Shown here in pieces: positions 8,725-18,170 of a stretch of 64,000 nucleotides of DNA (its first letter is position 1; each line of letters starts with the position of its first letter). The stretch lies in assembly GCA_019359725.1 (NCBI GenBank), contig JAHHGR010000014.1:1-64000 (forward strand), written 5' to 3'. This DNA comes from Aphanocapsa lilacina HA4352-LM1 (GTDB lineage Bacteria; Cyanobacteriota; Cyanobacteriia; Gloeobacterales; Gloeobacteraceae). The notes under the pieces were generated by a model. It was given only the letters and a program-made list of their open reading frames with translations. It made no database searches and had not been told where the DNA came from. A program made the position numbers and the translations under genes.

Positions 8725-10560
8725 ATGCCCCTGGCCGTGTGGCGCGCTCATGCTTCTTTGACGTTGATTTTGCTGGCAGGTTTCAATCCGCTGGTACCGA
8801 TGGCCGCCTTGGCCCAGGCGGATGTTCCCCGGACGGCCACGGCGCGGCCCGCCTGGATCGCGCGCAGCGACGCGAACGCCCGGCTGTTGTTGGAGGTGAC
8901 GGCGCGCTTCGCTCCTGAGCAGGCGACTTCCTTCGGTATCGACGGTTTGGACGAGCGCATCAGCGATCTGGGCGTCGGTTACGACCAGCGCCAGCAAACG
9001 GCGTTTACCGAGGCGGCGGCCGAACTGGAGCGGCGGCTCGCCGCCGAGAAAGACCCGCTTGTGCGCCAGGATCTCGAAATTTTGATCGAGGCGGCCCGGG
9101 ACAACGCCCGCGGGTTCGAGTTGAACCGCAAGTATACACTTCCCTACTTCAACATGTCGCAACTCCTGTTTGGGAGTCTGCGCAGCCTGCTCGACGACCA
9201 GGTGGTCCCCGCCCGCCGTCCCGCCGCCCTGGTCCGCCTCAAGCGCTATGCGGGTCTGGAGCCGGGTTATCAGCCGATTACACAACTGGCCCAGCAGCGC
9301 ATCCGCGAGCGGCTGAACCAACCGGGGATCTTGTATCCGTTCCAGGCGCAGCTCGAAAAGGACCTTGCCAACAACGCTTCCTTCGTCGCGGGGATGGGCC
9401 AACTTTTCGAGAAGTACAATATCGCCAGTTATCAGGAACCGCTCGCGCGGCTCAAAAGCGAACTAACCGCCTACGACGGCTTTTTGCGCAAGGAAGTGCT
9501 CCCCAAAGCCAGGAACGATTTTCGCCAGCCGCCGGAACTGTACGCGTTTGCCCTCAAGCAGTACGGCGTCGATCTGCCCCCGGCCGAACTGACAGTCCTG
9601 GCGCGCGCCGCCTTTGCCGACATCCAGCGGCAGATGCAGGCGCTCGCTCCCCAGGTGGCCAAAGCGAAGGGCTACCGTTCCACCGACTACCGCGACGTCA
9701 TCCGCGATCTCAAAAAAGAACAACTGCTCGGTGAGGCGATCCTGCCCCACTACCAGGAGCGCCTCGGTCAAATCGAGCAAATCATCCGCCGCGAGAAGCT
9801 CGTCACCCTCCCCGATCGCCCCGCGCGCATCCGCCTGGCTTCCGCCGCCGAAAGTGCCGCCACCCCGGCCCCCAACATGCGCCCACCCCGGCTGTTGGGC
9901 AATAAAGGCGAGCAAGGCGAATTTATCTTGCCTCTGAACATCCCGGCCCCGCCCGGCACTTCCGCCGGCAAGTCCGAGAGGGTGGACGATTTTACCCACG
10001 CCGCCGCCTCCTGGACGCTCACCGCCCACGAAGCCCGCCCCGGCCACGAATTGCAATTTGCCTCTCTAGTCGAAAAGGGCGTCTCCACCGCCCGCGCCAT
10101 TTATGCCTTCAACAGCACCAACGTCGAGGGTTGGGCGCTGTACGCGGAGGCGATCACCCTGCCCTTTATGCCCCCCGAGGGACAGCTCATCTCGCTGCAG
10201 GCCCGCCTGCAGCGCGCCGCCCGCGCCTTTCTCGATCCGGGTCTGCAGGCGGGCACGGTGACGCGCGAGGAGGCGATGCGGGTGCTCACCCAGGAGGTGA
10301 TGCTCTCGCAGCCCTTCGCCAACCAGGAAGTCGAGCGCTACACCTTCCGCGCCCCCGGCCAGGCGACTTCCTACTTCTACGGCTACACGCGGCTCAGCGA
10401 GCTGCGCAAAGACGCCGAGAAGCAAATGGGCAGCCGCTTCGACGCCCAAAAGTTCCACGACTTCATCCTGGCCCAGGGGCTGTTGCCGCCCGCGCTGCTG
10501 CGAAAAGCCGTCCTGGAGCTGTTCGTCGCCACAGGGTCCGGCGCGGCCAACGTCCGCTGA
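8725..10560 (+). CDS. DUF885-family secreted protein (putative metallopeptidase)
   Basis: N-terminal signal-like hydrophobic stretch; HEARPGHELQ, NVEGWALYAE, GQATSYFYGYTRLSELR typical of DUF885. Confidence 0.85.
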   Translation: MPLAVWRAHASLTLILLAGFNPLVPMAALAQADVPRTATARPAWIARSDANARLLLEVTARFAPEQATSFGIDGLDERISDLGVGYDQRQQTAFTEAAAELERRLAAEKDPLVRQDLEILIEAARDNARGFELNRKYTLPYFNMSQLLFGSLRSLLDDQVVPARRPAALVRLKRYAGLEPGYQPITQLAQQRIRERLNQPGILYPFQAQLEKDLANNASFVAGMGQLFEKYNIASYQEPLARLKSELTAYDGFLRKEVLPKARNDFRQPPELYAFALKQYGVDLPPAELTVLARAAFADIQRQMQALAPQVAKAKGYRSTDYRDVIRDLKKEQLLGEAILPHYQERLGQIEQIIRREKLVTLPDRPARIRLASAAESAATPAPNMRPPRLLGNKGEQGEFILPLNIPAPPGTSAGKSERVDDFTHAAASWTLTAHEARPGHELQFASLVEKGVSTARAIYAFNSTNVEGWALYAEAITLPFMPPEGQLISLQARLQRAARAFLDPGLQAGTVTREEAMRVLTQEVMLSQPFANQEVERYTFRAPGQATSYFYGYTRLSELRKDAEKQMGSRFDAQKFHDFILAQGLLPPALLRKAVLELFVATGSGAANVR

Positions 10561-10602
10561 GCGCCCGCCGCCGACTGCGCAGTGAATTGAGCGGATTTGG
10601 TA

Positions 10603-10950
10603 TCAACCGGGGTTGCCGTTGCCGCGCTCCCGGTCTTTGCGGATGAGGTAGTCGTTGATCGCTTCCTGACGACGATTGGAAGCCCTCAGTTCATCGACCG
10701 CCTCCCGCAGTTCGATGACGTTCTGGTCGAGTCTAGCAATAGTATCTACGGCCACGTTGATAAATCGTTCACCGAGATTGGCCAGCCGAGCGAGGTTTTG
10801 ACTGTTGGTCACGGTGGCCTCCTGCAGTTCGCCAATACGCTGGCTGTTGGCCAGGGTGGCCGCCCGCAGCTCCGCTATCAACTCGCCGTGCTGGTCAAGG
10901 CGCTGTTCAGACCGGTCAAGACGTTCTTCCATCGGGTAATCCTCGATCAA
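10603..10950 (-). CDS. Small coiled-coil protein, paralog of 14079-14402
   Basis: MEERLDRSEQRLDQHGELIAELRAATLANSQRIGELQEAT... heptad-like; the close second copy supports a real gene. Confidence 0.7.
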   Translation of the reverse strand: MIEDYPMEERLDRSEQRLDQHGELIAELRAATLANSQRIGELQEATVTNSQNLARLANLGERFINVAVDTIARLDQNVIELREAVDELRASNRRQEAINDYLIRKDRERGNGNPG

Positions 10951-11162
10951 CCATCAACAAACGTGTCGCTGTACAGAGTATGCCTCTGAGCTTGCGCCGA
11001 ATCACGCTGTGCTGCCATCGTGCTACAAGAATGGCACACAGACCGGGGTGGGGAGTTTGCCAACCGCATTGCCAGGCTGTGCGGACGCCGCCCCGAGGGT
11101 TCGACGGTGGGTTGGCAGATCTTGAACCGCCCTGGCGTCGCGCGCTCGGCGGTCCATTCTGT

Positions 11163-11372
11163 GCTCCCGGCCGGGCGACTTCGTACTTCTACGGCTACAC
11201 GCGGCTCAGCGAGCTGCGCAAAGACGCCGAGAAGCAAATGGGCAGCCGCTTCGGCGCCCAAAAGTTCCACGACTTCATCCTGGCCCAGGGACTGTTGCCG
11301 CCCGCTTTGTTGCGAAAAGCCGTCCTGGAGCAGTTCGTCAATTCTGAAACTGTCGGTACAAAATCCCGCTAA
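11163..11372 (+). pseudogene. Duplicated 3' fragment of the DUF885 gene
   Basis: ATSYFYGYTRLSELRKDAEKQMGSRFGAQKFHDFILAQGLLPPALLRKAVLEQFV nearly identical to the C-terminus of the 8725-10560 product; high nucleotide identity to 10351-10525. Confidence 0.85.
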
Positions 11373-11531
11373 GCGTACAGGAACAAGAACGTCCGGTCGC
11401 CTGACCTTTGACGCTGCACCGTGCTGGATATGGGCACGCCCTTGCCGGTGGTGGTCGCGAAGGGCACGACGGTTGTCCGGTGCCACCTGGTATCATAAAC
11501 ACCATTCTTTCCTACGAAGGCAAGGTGGGCT

Positions 11532-12968
11532 ATGGGATGGGTGGGTGTGGGGTGTCGGCGGGGCCGCGCGGCGCGGTGGTGGGGCCTGGGTCTGGCGGCG
11601 GCGCTGGGGGTGTGGGCGTCGCCGGTGGGGGCGCAGGTGGAGTTTTTGCCCGCCCAGAGTATACCCATTGGCGACGATCCCGTGTCTGTGGCGTCGGGGG
11701 ATCTGGACGGCGACGGCGACCTCGACCTCGTCACGGCCAACAGCGGCTCGCCTCCCGACTTCATAGACAACGTGTCGGTGCTGCTGAACAGTGGCGACGG
11801 CAGCTTCGCTCCCGCCCGGTCGTTTGCGGCCGGGAGTCGTCCCGAATCTGTGGCCTTGGGCGACCTGGACGGCGACGGCGACCTGGACGTTGCCACGGCC
11901 AACGGAGGCACCGGCGACGTGTCGGTGCTGCTGAACAACGGCGACGGCAGCCTCGCCCCCGCCCGGTCCTTTGTGGCCGGGCAAGTCATCGTTTCTGTGG
12001 CGTTGGGGGACCTCGACGGCGACGGCGACCTGGACATCGTCGCCGCGGACCCCGGCTTTTATGGGTTAAACGAGATCGACGTGCAGGTGCTGCTGAACAG
12101 GGGCAACGGCAGCTTCGCCCCCGCCCAAACCTTTTTGGCCGGGGACATTCCCTACTCGGTGGCGTTGGGGGACCTCGACGGCGACGGCGACCTCGATATC
12201 GCCGTTGGTGGCTCCTTTTTGGACACCGTGTCTGTCTTGCTGAACAACGGCGACGGCAGCTTCGGCCCCGCCCAAGAATTAGAGGCCGGGGACGTTCCCG
12301 TCTCGGTGGCGTTGGGGGACCTCGACGGCGACGGCGACCTGGACCTCGCCACGGTCAACGCACTCTCCAACAACGTGTCTGTGCTGCTGAACAATGGCGA
12401 CGGCAGCTTCGCCCCCGCCCAATCGTTTGCGGCCGGGGATGAGCCCGATTCGTTGGCATTGGGGGATTTGGACGGCGACGGCGACCTTGACATCGCTACG
12501 GCCAACTTCTTCTCCGACAGCGTGTCTGTGCTGCTGAACAGCGGCGGTGGCAGCTTCGGCCCCGCCCAATCTTTCGCGGTCGGGCACATTCCCAACTCTG
12601 TGGCCTTGGGTGACCTGGACGGCGACGGCGACTTGGACGTTGCCACCGCAAACTTAGACTCCTCCGACGTGTCGGTGCTGGAGAACATCACGCAGGATGT
12701 TTCCCCCTTGACCATTGTCGCCCTCTCGCCCGCCGGCGGCCCCGCTGGCACCGAGGTGACCCTCACCGGCACGGGCTTCACCGGCGCCACCGCCGTCACC
12801 TTCCGCCTCGGCTTCCCGCAGCGGCGGATCCCGGCCGAGTTCACGGTCCTCTCCGACAGCGAGATCCGGGCGGTGGTGCCAGAGGAGGCCAAGACCGGCC
12901 GCATCACCGTGGAGGCGCCGGAGGGGCAGGCCGTCAGTCCCACCGTGTTTTTCGTGCTCGGGCCGTGA
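11532..12968 (+). CDS. Secreted FG-GAP/VCBS-repeat protein with C-terminal IPT/TIG domain
   Basis: Signal peptide-like N-terminus; repeated SVALGDLDGDGDLDIATAN...VSVLLNNGDGSFAPAQSF units; C-terminal GPAGTEVTLTGTGFTGATAVTF. Confidence 0.88.
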   Translation: MGWVGVGCRRGRAARWWGLGLAAALGVWASPVGAQVEFLPAQSIPIGDDPVSVASGDLDGDGDLDLVTANSGSPPDFIDNVSVLLNSGDGSFAPARSFAAGSRPESVALGDLDGDGDLDVATANGGTGDVSVLLNNGDGSLAPARSFVAGQVIVSVALGDLDGDGDLDIVAADPGFYGLNEIDVQVLLNRGNGSFAPAQTFLAGDIPYSVALGDLDGDGDLDIAVGGSFLDTVSVLLNNGDGSFGPAQELEAGDVPVSVALGDLDGDGDLDLATVNALSNNVSVLLNNGDGSFAPAQSFAAGDEPDSLALGDLDGDGDLDIATANFFSDSVSVLLNSGGGSFGPAQSFAVGHIPNSVALGDLDGDGDLDVATANLDSSDVSVLENITQDVSPLTIVALSPAGGPAGTEVTLTGTGFTGATAVTFRLGFPQRRIPAEFTVLSDSEIRAVVPEEAKTGRITVEAPEGQAVSPTVFFVLGP

Positions 12969-13219
12969 GGCGGGAGCGCTCCGGTACGGACGGTTTGCGC
13001 GCCGATTTTTCGTCCGATCTTGGGATTGCCGTTGCATAGACAGCGCCCGATAATACACCCATCCAACGCTGTCACTCTGTTTGTCACTCGACTTCGTAAG
13101 TAGTAACTGGGACCGTTGCGCAATCGGGCTATGTGCGTATGGAATAAGCTGCAATTTTGGTCGACACTATTTTAGTGCGACTACTTTTGCTGTTCTTGAC
13201 CTAACAGGAAAAAATACCC

Positions 13220-14050
13220 TTGCCCGACCCACTGGCCAACCTGACCGACGAGCTGAATAAGAAGTTTCATAACGCCCCGGACAGACTCCTCGCTCGTTTG
13301 GAATTGATTCTGGATAGCTTACAGTTCAAAGTGTTTGCCGCAAGGCAGCTCTGGAAAGTTGCCCCCTACGTAGAGCCGCCGGTACCAAGAAGCATCTGGC
13401 GCGAGTACCACCCGGTTTACACGGCTTTGCGCCGCCTCACTCCCCACTGGCGGCCCGACTTTGTGATCGATGTCGGCGCTTCGACGGGCATCTGGTCCGA
13501 TGTGGTTTGCCAGTTGTTTCCCGCCGCCCGGTTCATCTTGATCGATCCGCTGGGCGAGGAACACGTGCGCTCGGATCGCCGTTATGCCGAACTCCACCCC
13601 GAATTTGAATGGGTTTACGAGGCCGTTGCCGAGCGCGCGGGCAAAGCGACGCTCCTGGTCGATGCCAACTTGTACGGCAGTTCTCTGCGCTATCTGCACA
13701 GCGACGCAGAGCACTCCCGCAGGAGCGTGCAGGTCACGACGCTGGATGCGTTGGCCCAGCAAAAACAGATCCGTGGCCGCGGTCTGCTCAAAATCGATGT
13801 GCAATTTGGCGAGCATCTGGTGCTGGAGGGCGCCAGGGATTTCCTGACCCAGGTGGACGCGCTCGTCGTCGAACTAACCCTCGAACCGCCGCCCGACACC
13901 ATGCCGTCTTTTCTCGAATTGCTGCAAAGGATCGACCGATTGGGCTTGGTCTACGGCGACGACGCCGGCAACTGGCGCTCTCAAAGCGGGGGGCTTTTGC
14001 TGCAAAAGGACATTCTCTTTATCAGGCCCCATCTGCGCGACGGCTTGTAA
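13220..14050 (+). CDS. FkbM-family methyltransferase
   Basis: FVIDVGASTGIWSDVV, FILIDPL, VQVTTLDAL, LLKIDVQFGEHLVLEGA; TTG start. Confidence 0.82.
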   Translation: MPDPLANLTDELNKKFHNAPDRLLARLELILDSLQFKVFAARQLWKVAPYVEPPVPRSIWREYHPVYTALRRLTPHWRPDFVIDVGASTGIWSDVVCQLFPAARFILIDPLGEEHVRSDRRYAELHPEFEWVYEAVAERAGKATLLVDANLYGSSLRYLHSDAEHSRRSVQVTTLDALAQQKQIRGRGLLKIDVQFGEHLVLEGARDFLTQVDALVVELTLEPPPDTMPSFLELLQRIDRLGLVYGDDAGNWRSQSGGLLLQKDILFIRPHLRDGL

Positions 14051-14078
14051 TCTTCGCCAATAAGGCAGGCGAAGCGCT

Positions 14079-14402
14079 TCAGTTGCCGTTGCCGCGCTCC
14101 CGGTCTTTGCGGATGAGGTAGTCGTTGATCGCTTCCTGGCGGCGGTTGGAGGCGCGCAGTTCCTCGACGGCCAGGTCGAGGCGGGCGGTGCTGCCGCGCA
14201 GCTCGGTGAGGGCCTCGACCACAACAGTGATGAAGCGCTCACCAATATTTGCCAGCCGATCGAAGTTCTGGGCGTTGATTAAGGTGGCTTCCTGCAGTTC
14301 GCCGATGCGCTGGCTGTTGGCAAGGGTGGCTGCGCGCAATTCCACTATCAATTCCCGATGCTGGTCAAGCCGTTGCTCGGACCGGTCGAAACGCTCTTCC
14401 AT
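14079..14402 (-). CDS. Small coiled-coil protein, paralog of 10603-10950
   Basis: MEERFDRSEQRLDQHRELIVELRAATLANSQRIGELQEAT...ASNRRQEAINDYLIRKDRERGNGN; shares a 57-nt identical 3' segment with the first copy. Confidence 0.7.
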   Translation of the reverse strand: MEERFDRSEQRLDQHRELIVELRAATLANSQRIGELQEATLINAQNFDRLANIGERFITVVVEALTELRGSTARLDLAVEELRASNRRQEAINDYLIRKDRERGNGN

Positions 14403-14618
14403 CGGGCAATCCTCAACGCAGCGTCAATCGGATGTCGCCATACAGGATAAGTCAAAAAGCGCAGGCGGCAAACGCCGTGCGGCTGCCGTCGTCCTACAAA
14501 GATGCCCCTCAGACTGGCGGCGCCCTGCTTTCACACGAACGACCGACACGCCTGCCGCTCTTGCATTGTTGCCGTCGCGCAAGGCACATCGGTTGTGCGC
14601 CGGCATCGAATACAGTGA

Positions 14619-15632
14619 GTGCGATTCCTTTCACGAAAGCCGGGGCAATCGATGGGGCATGGGTTTGTGAGCGGTGGCGGAAGCTGCGCGATGCGGTGGT
14701 GGTGGAGTCTGGGGCTTTCGGCGGTGCTGGGGGTGTGGTCTTCGCCCGCGGTGGGACAGGTGAATTTTCTGGTCGCCCCGAGTTTCCCCGCCGGGGACTC
14801 ACCGCAATCGGTGGCCTTGGGGGACATCGACGGCGACGGCGACACCGACATCGCCACGGCCAATGCAGACTCCGACGACGTGTCCGTGCTGCTGAACGAC
14901 GGCACCGGCACTTTCGCCCCCGCCCGATCGTTCGCGGCAGGGGATTCGCCCCGCTCTGTGGCCTTGGGGGACCTGGACGGCGACGGCGACCTGGATGTCG
15001 CCACGGCCAACCGCGGCTCGTATCCCTCCTACGGTAACGTGTCCGTGCTGCTGAACGACGGCACCGGCACCTTCGCTCCCGCCCAATCGTTCGCGGTCGG
15101 ATACTCCCCCAGCTCTGTGGCGCTGGGGGACCTGGATGGCGACGGCGACCTGGATGTCGCCTCCGCCAATTTTTACTCAAAAGATGTGTCTGTCTTGCTG
15201 AACGTCGGCGGTGGCAGCTTCGCCCCCGCCCAAGCCTTCGTGGCCGGGAACCGTCCCAAATCGGTGGCCTTGGGGGACATCGACGGCGACGGCGATCTCG
15301 ACATCGCCACGGCCAACTATAGATCCGAAACCGTCATAGTATTTCAAAACATTACCCAACAGACTGCCCTCCCCGCCATCGCCTCCCTTGCTCCGCGCTC
15401 GGGCCCCGTCGGCACCGAGGTGACCCTCACCGGCACGGGCTTCACCGCCGCCACCGCCGTCACCTTCCGCGACGGCTCGGGGCGGCGGCGCATCCCGGCC
15501 CAGTTCACGGTCGTCTCCGACAGCGAGATCCGGGCGGTGGTGCCCGCGGGCGCCGCCACAGGCCGCCTGACGGTGACGACGAGCGCAGGCAGGGCGGTCA
15601 GTCCCGTCGCCTTTTTTGTCATCGGACGCTGA
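14619..15632 (+). CDS. Secreted FG-GAP/VCBS-repeat protein with C-terminal IPT/TIG domain
   Basis: Same architecture as 11532-12968 with fewer repeats. Confidence 0.85.
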   Translation: MRFLSRKPGQSMGHGFVSGGGSCAMRWWWSLGLSAVLGVWSSPAVGQVNFLVAPSFPAGDSPQSVALGDIDGDGDTDIATANADSDDVSVLLNDGTGTFAPARSFAAGDSPRSVALGDLDGDGDLDVATANRGSYPSYGNVSVLLNDGTGTFAPAQSFAVGYSPSSVALGDLDGDGDLDVASANFYSKDVSVLLNVGGGSFAPAQAFVAGNRPKSVALGDIDGDGDLDIATANYRSETVIVFQNITQQTALPAIASLAPRSGPVGTEVTLTGTGFTAATAVTFRDGSGRRRIPAQFTVVSDSEIRAVVPAGAATGRLTVTTSAGRAVSPVAFFVIGR

Positions 15633-15648
15633 GGCGGACGGGTCTTTG

Positions 15649-18108
15649 CTATTCGCGTTCCTGCGACCCAATAGGCTCGCCGGGAGGAATGGCCGGGCGG
15701 TCCTCCGGTTTGCGCGGCTGGTAGTCGCGCTTGAGGTAACCGGCAAGTTGCGCGCGCTGGTAGCCGCGGTGGGCGCGGGTGGGTTCGTCCGTTCCGGGGT
15801 TGCGGCCCAGCCAGTTCACAAGATTTTGCAGGTGCCGGTGGACTGCCGAGCGCACCGCAAGCGGGTTGTTCGCGTGGGCGGCCAGATCCAGCAGAGCGCC
15901 GATCCAGGCGTCCTGGGCAACGCGCTGCAGCGCCGCGTCGTAGGGGTCGGTGGCGCCGGGAGATTGCCAGATGCGGGCGGTAACCGCGCCCAGCACCTCG
16001 GCCAGATCCGGCAGGCTCGCATCGAAATCTTTCTGGTAGGCAAGGCGGGCGGCGCGCTCCGGTTCGCACAGCAGCGCGAAGGTGTGGCGTGTCACCGCTT
16101 CTGCCGGAGCGTAAGGATCGAAAAGGGCGCCGGTGTGGCCGGAGAATAATTCGCGCGTGCGCTCGTAATCGGGCGGACGCGGGGCAATCAGGGCGCGGGC
16201 GGCGGGGGGCACCCGCAACTCGGCAGGGCTTACCGCCGCAAGCAACAGCTCCAGCCCGGCCCGCTGGCTGGAGGCGGGAACGGTTTTTGGCGGCGGCTGG
16301 CCGTCGCCGCGCAGGGCGTAGCCGTATTCGGCGCCCCCCAGCAGCTTGCTTGCCGCCGTGAGCGCGTAGCGATGGCCAAGATAGAGCGGCACCAGCACCT
16401 CTTCGAGGGTGGCCAGTGGCATCCCGGTGCGGATATTGCCCTCGCCGAAGCGGGCGAGCCCGGCCCGCCGCGCCGCCATCTCGGTCCGCAGACCGACCAG
16501 CGGGTCTTTGCCGTTGTCCCAGAGGTTGGCAAGCGGCTGGGCGGAGGCGATTGGCCGCGCGTCCGGGTCGGCCAGGTATTTCAGGCCCCGGGCGCGGGCC
16601 TCGGCGAGGATCGCCTCGCGGCCCGCGCGCGCGTCCGCTCCGGGGGCGAACTGCGTGTAGCCGAAGCGGATGGCGGTTTTGTCCCACGCGCCGATGCCGG
16701 TGGCGTAGGCTTCCTCCAGACGGGGCAAGCCGTCGGTTCCAAGCGGGGTCCAGGGGGCCGGATAGTCCATCACCGAGGCGCGGCCGGTGTTGGAGGCGGC
16801 AAAGTTGTGCAACAAACCCAGGGTATGGCCGACCTCGTGGGCAGAGAGCTGCCGCAGGCGCGCGAGCGACATCGCCAGCATCGGGTCGGCGCTTTCGCCG
16901 GCCGGGCCGTCGGGGTTTTTGGTGTAAGGTGCGAGCCGGCCTTCGGCAATCAAGTAGTCCTGGCGGACCCGCAGAGAACCGAGGGTGACATGACCTTTGA
17001 TGATTTCGCCGGTGCGCGGATCGGCCACCGAAGCGCCGTAGCTCCAGCCGCGGGTGGCCCGGTGCACCCACTGGATGACGTTGTAGCGCACATCGAGGGG
17101 GTCCGCACCCTCCGGCAGCATCTCGACGCGAAAGGCATGCTTAAATCCCGCCGCCTCAAAGGCCGCCTCCCACCAGCGCGCCCCCTCGAGCAACGCCGTG
17201 CGCACCGGCTCGGGTGTGCCGGGATCTAGGTAATAGACAATCGGTTTTACCGGTTCACTCAGCGCAGCGGCGGGATCTTTTTTCACCAAGCGGTGGCGAA
17301 GAATAAATCGCCTGGCGATCGGTTCGCCAATCGGAGCTGCGTAATCGGCCCAGCCGGTGGTGAGATAGCTCGATCGCGGATCGGCTGGAACGGGTTCGAA
17401 TCCCGCATTGGGCAGGCGCACGAATGAATGGCGGACCCGCAGGGAGATCGCCTGCGGGTCCGCGGCCACATCCAGCACGAAGTTGCCGGGATCCTCGCCG
17501 GTAAAGGTGAGCCTGGCCTCCATCTCGGTGTTGTCGGCAAAGGCTTTGGTGCGCTCCAGATGGGGCGCGCTGCGGCTCGGGTCGAGCTTGAAAGCGCCCT
17601 GGCGGGTGCGTTTGAGCCGCTCGACGACGCCGTGAGCGTCGCGCACGACAAAATCGGTCGCATCGACGAGCAGCCGCCCGCCCGATTCGGCCGCGACCGT
17701 AAAACCCCAGAGCACGCTCTCGGCGAACGCTTCGCGTACCGCCCGGCGTTCGGCCGGGTTGGCGCTTGTGGCGCGAAAGCGCGGGTTGGGCATCACCAAA
17801 AGCACCTTCGGCCCGACCCGCTCGAAGCGGACGACGCGCTCGCTGCCCAACTGCCCACGATCGAGGCCGACGTCGTTGGAGCCAAGACCCGCCGGCAGCG
17901 AGACCACGTAGAGAAATTCTTCATCGAGGCGCGGGATCTCCAGCCAGATTCTGCCCTCCCCGCCGTCCCAGTAGAGCGGAAAGAAGCCGTCGCGCCGGTC
18001 GAATCCGGCGGTCTTCGTCTCGATCGGGGGTGGGGCGGCGGCGACATCGCCCAGGAATACCCCGAGCCCGAGCAAGACAACAGCAAAGATCCGGTGTAGC
18101 GGGGACAA
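15649..18108 (-). CDS. Zinc-dependent metalloprotease (DUF5117/DUF4953-like)
   Basis: Signal-like N-terminus; HEVGHTLGLLHNFAAS zinc site; FPLYWDGGEGRIWLEIP start. Confidence 0.85.
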   Translation of the reverse strand: MSPLHRIFAVVLLGLGVFLGDVAAAPPPIETKTAGFDRRDGFFPLYWDGGEGRIWLEIPRLDEEFLYVVSLPAGLGSNDVGLDRGQLGSERVVRFERVGPKVLLVMPNPRFRATSANPAERRAVREAFAESVLWGFTVAAESGGRLLVDATDFVVRDAHGVVERLKRTRQGAFKLDPSRSAPHLERTKAFADNTEMEARLTFTGEDPGNFVLDVAADPQAISLRVRHSFVRLPNAGFEPVPADPRSSYLTTGWADYAAPIGEPIARRFILRHRLVKKDPAAALSEPVKPIVYYLDPGTPEPVRTALLEGARWWEAAFEAAGFKHAFRVEMLPEGADPLDVRYNVIQWVHRATRGWSYGASVADPRTGEIIKGHVTLGSLRVRQDYLIAEGRLAPYTKNPDGPAGESADPMLAMSLARLRQLSAHEVGHTLGLLHNFAASNTGRASVMDYPAPWTPLGTDGLPRLEEAYATGIGAWDKTAIRFGYTQFAPGADARAGREAILAEARARGLKYLADPDARPIASAQPLANLWDNGKDPLVGLRTEMAARRAGLARFGEGNIRTGMPLATLEEVLVPLYLGHRYALTAASKLLGGAEYGYALRGDGQPPPKTVPASSQRAGLELLLAAVSPAELRVPPAARALIAPRPPDYERTRELFSGHTGALFDPYAPAEAVTRHTFALLCEPERAARLAYQKDFDASLPDLAEVLGAVTARIWQSPGATDPYDAALQRVAQDAWIGALLDLAAHANNPLAVRSAVHRHLQNLVNWLGRNPGTDEPTRAHRGYQRAQLAGYLKRDYQPRKPEDRPAIPPGEPIGSQERE

Positions 18109-18170
18109 TTTCGGGCCTCGCGTTGCAAAACATTTTTTACGCTACCACTCCGGCCCCGCGGGATCGTGCC

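Noticed and set aside
11029-11075. WHTDRGGEFANRIARLC, resembling a transposase/integrase core motif
   Set aside because: Only a short match, and the first half aligns to the homologous spacer of the second module; too weak to call a transposase remnant.
11408-12442. 344-aa plus-strand ORF rich in RRRRRPG repeats
   Set aside because: Alternative frame of the FG-GAP repeat DNA, not a separate repeat protein.
15344-17071. 575-aa minus-strand ORF
   Set aside because: Overlaps the metalloprotease in another frame and reads antisense into the FG-GAP gene; Arg/Pro-rich shadow.
17390-17412. gggttcgaatcccgc, tRNA T-loop-like motif
   Set aside because: Lies within the metalloprotease coding sequence (NAGFEPVPADP on minus); no acceptor stem or anticodon arm found around it.
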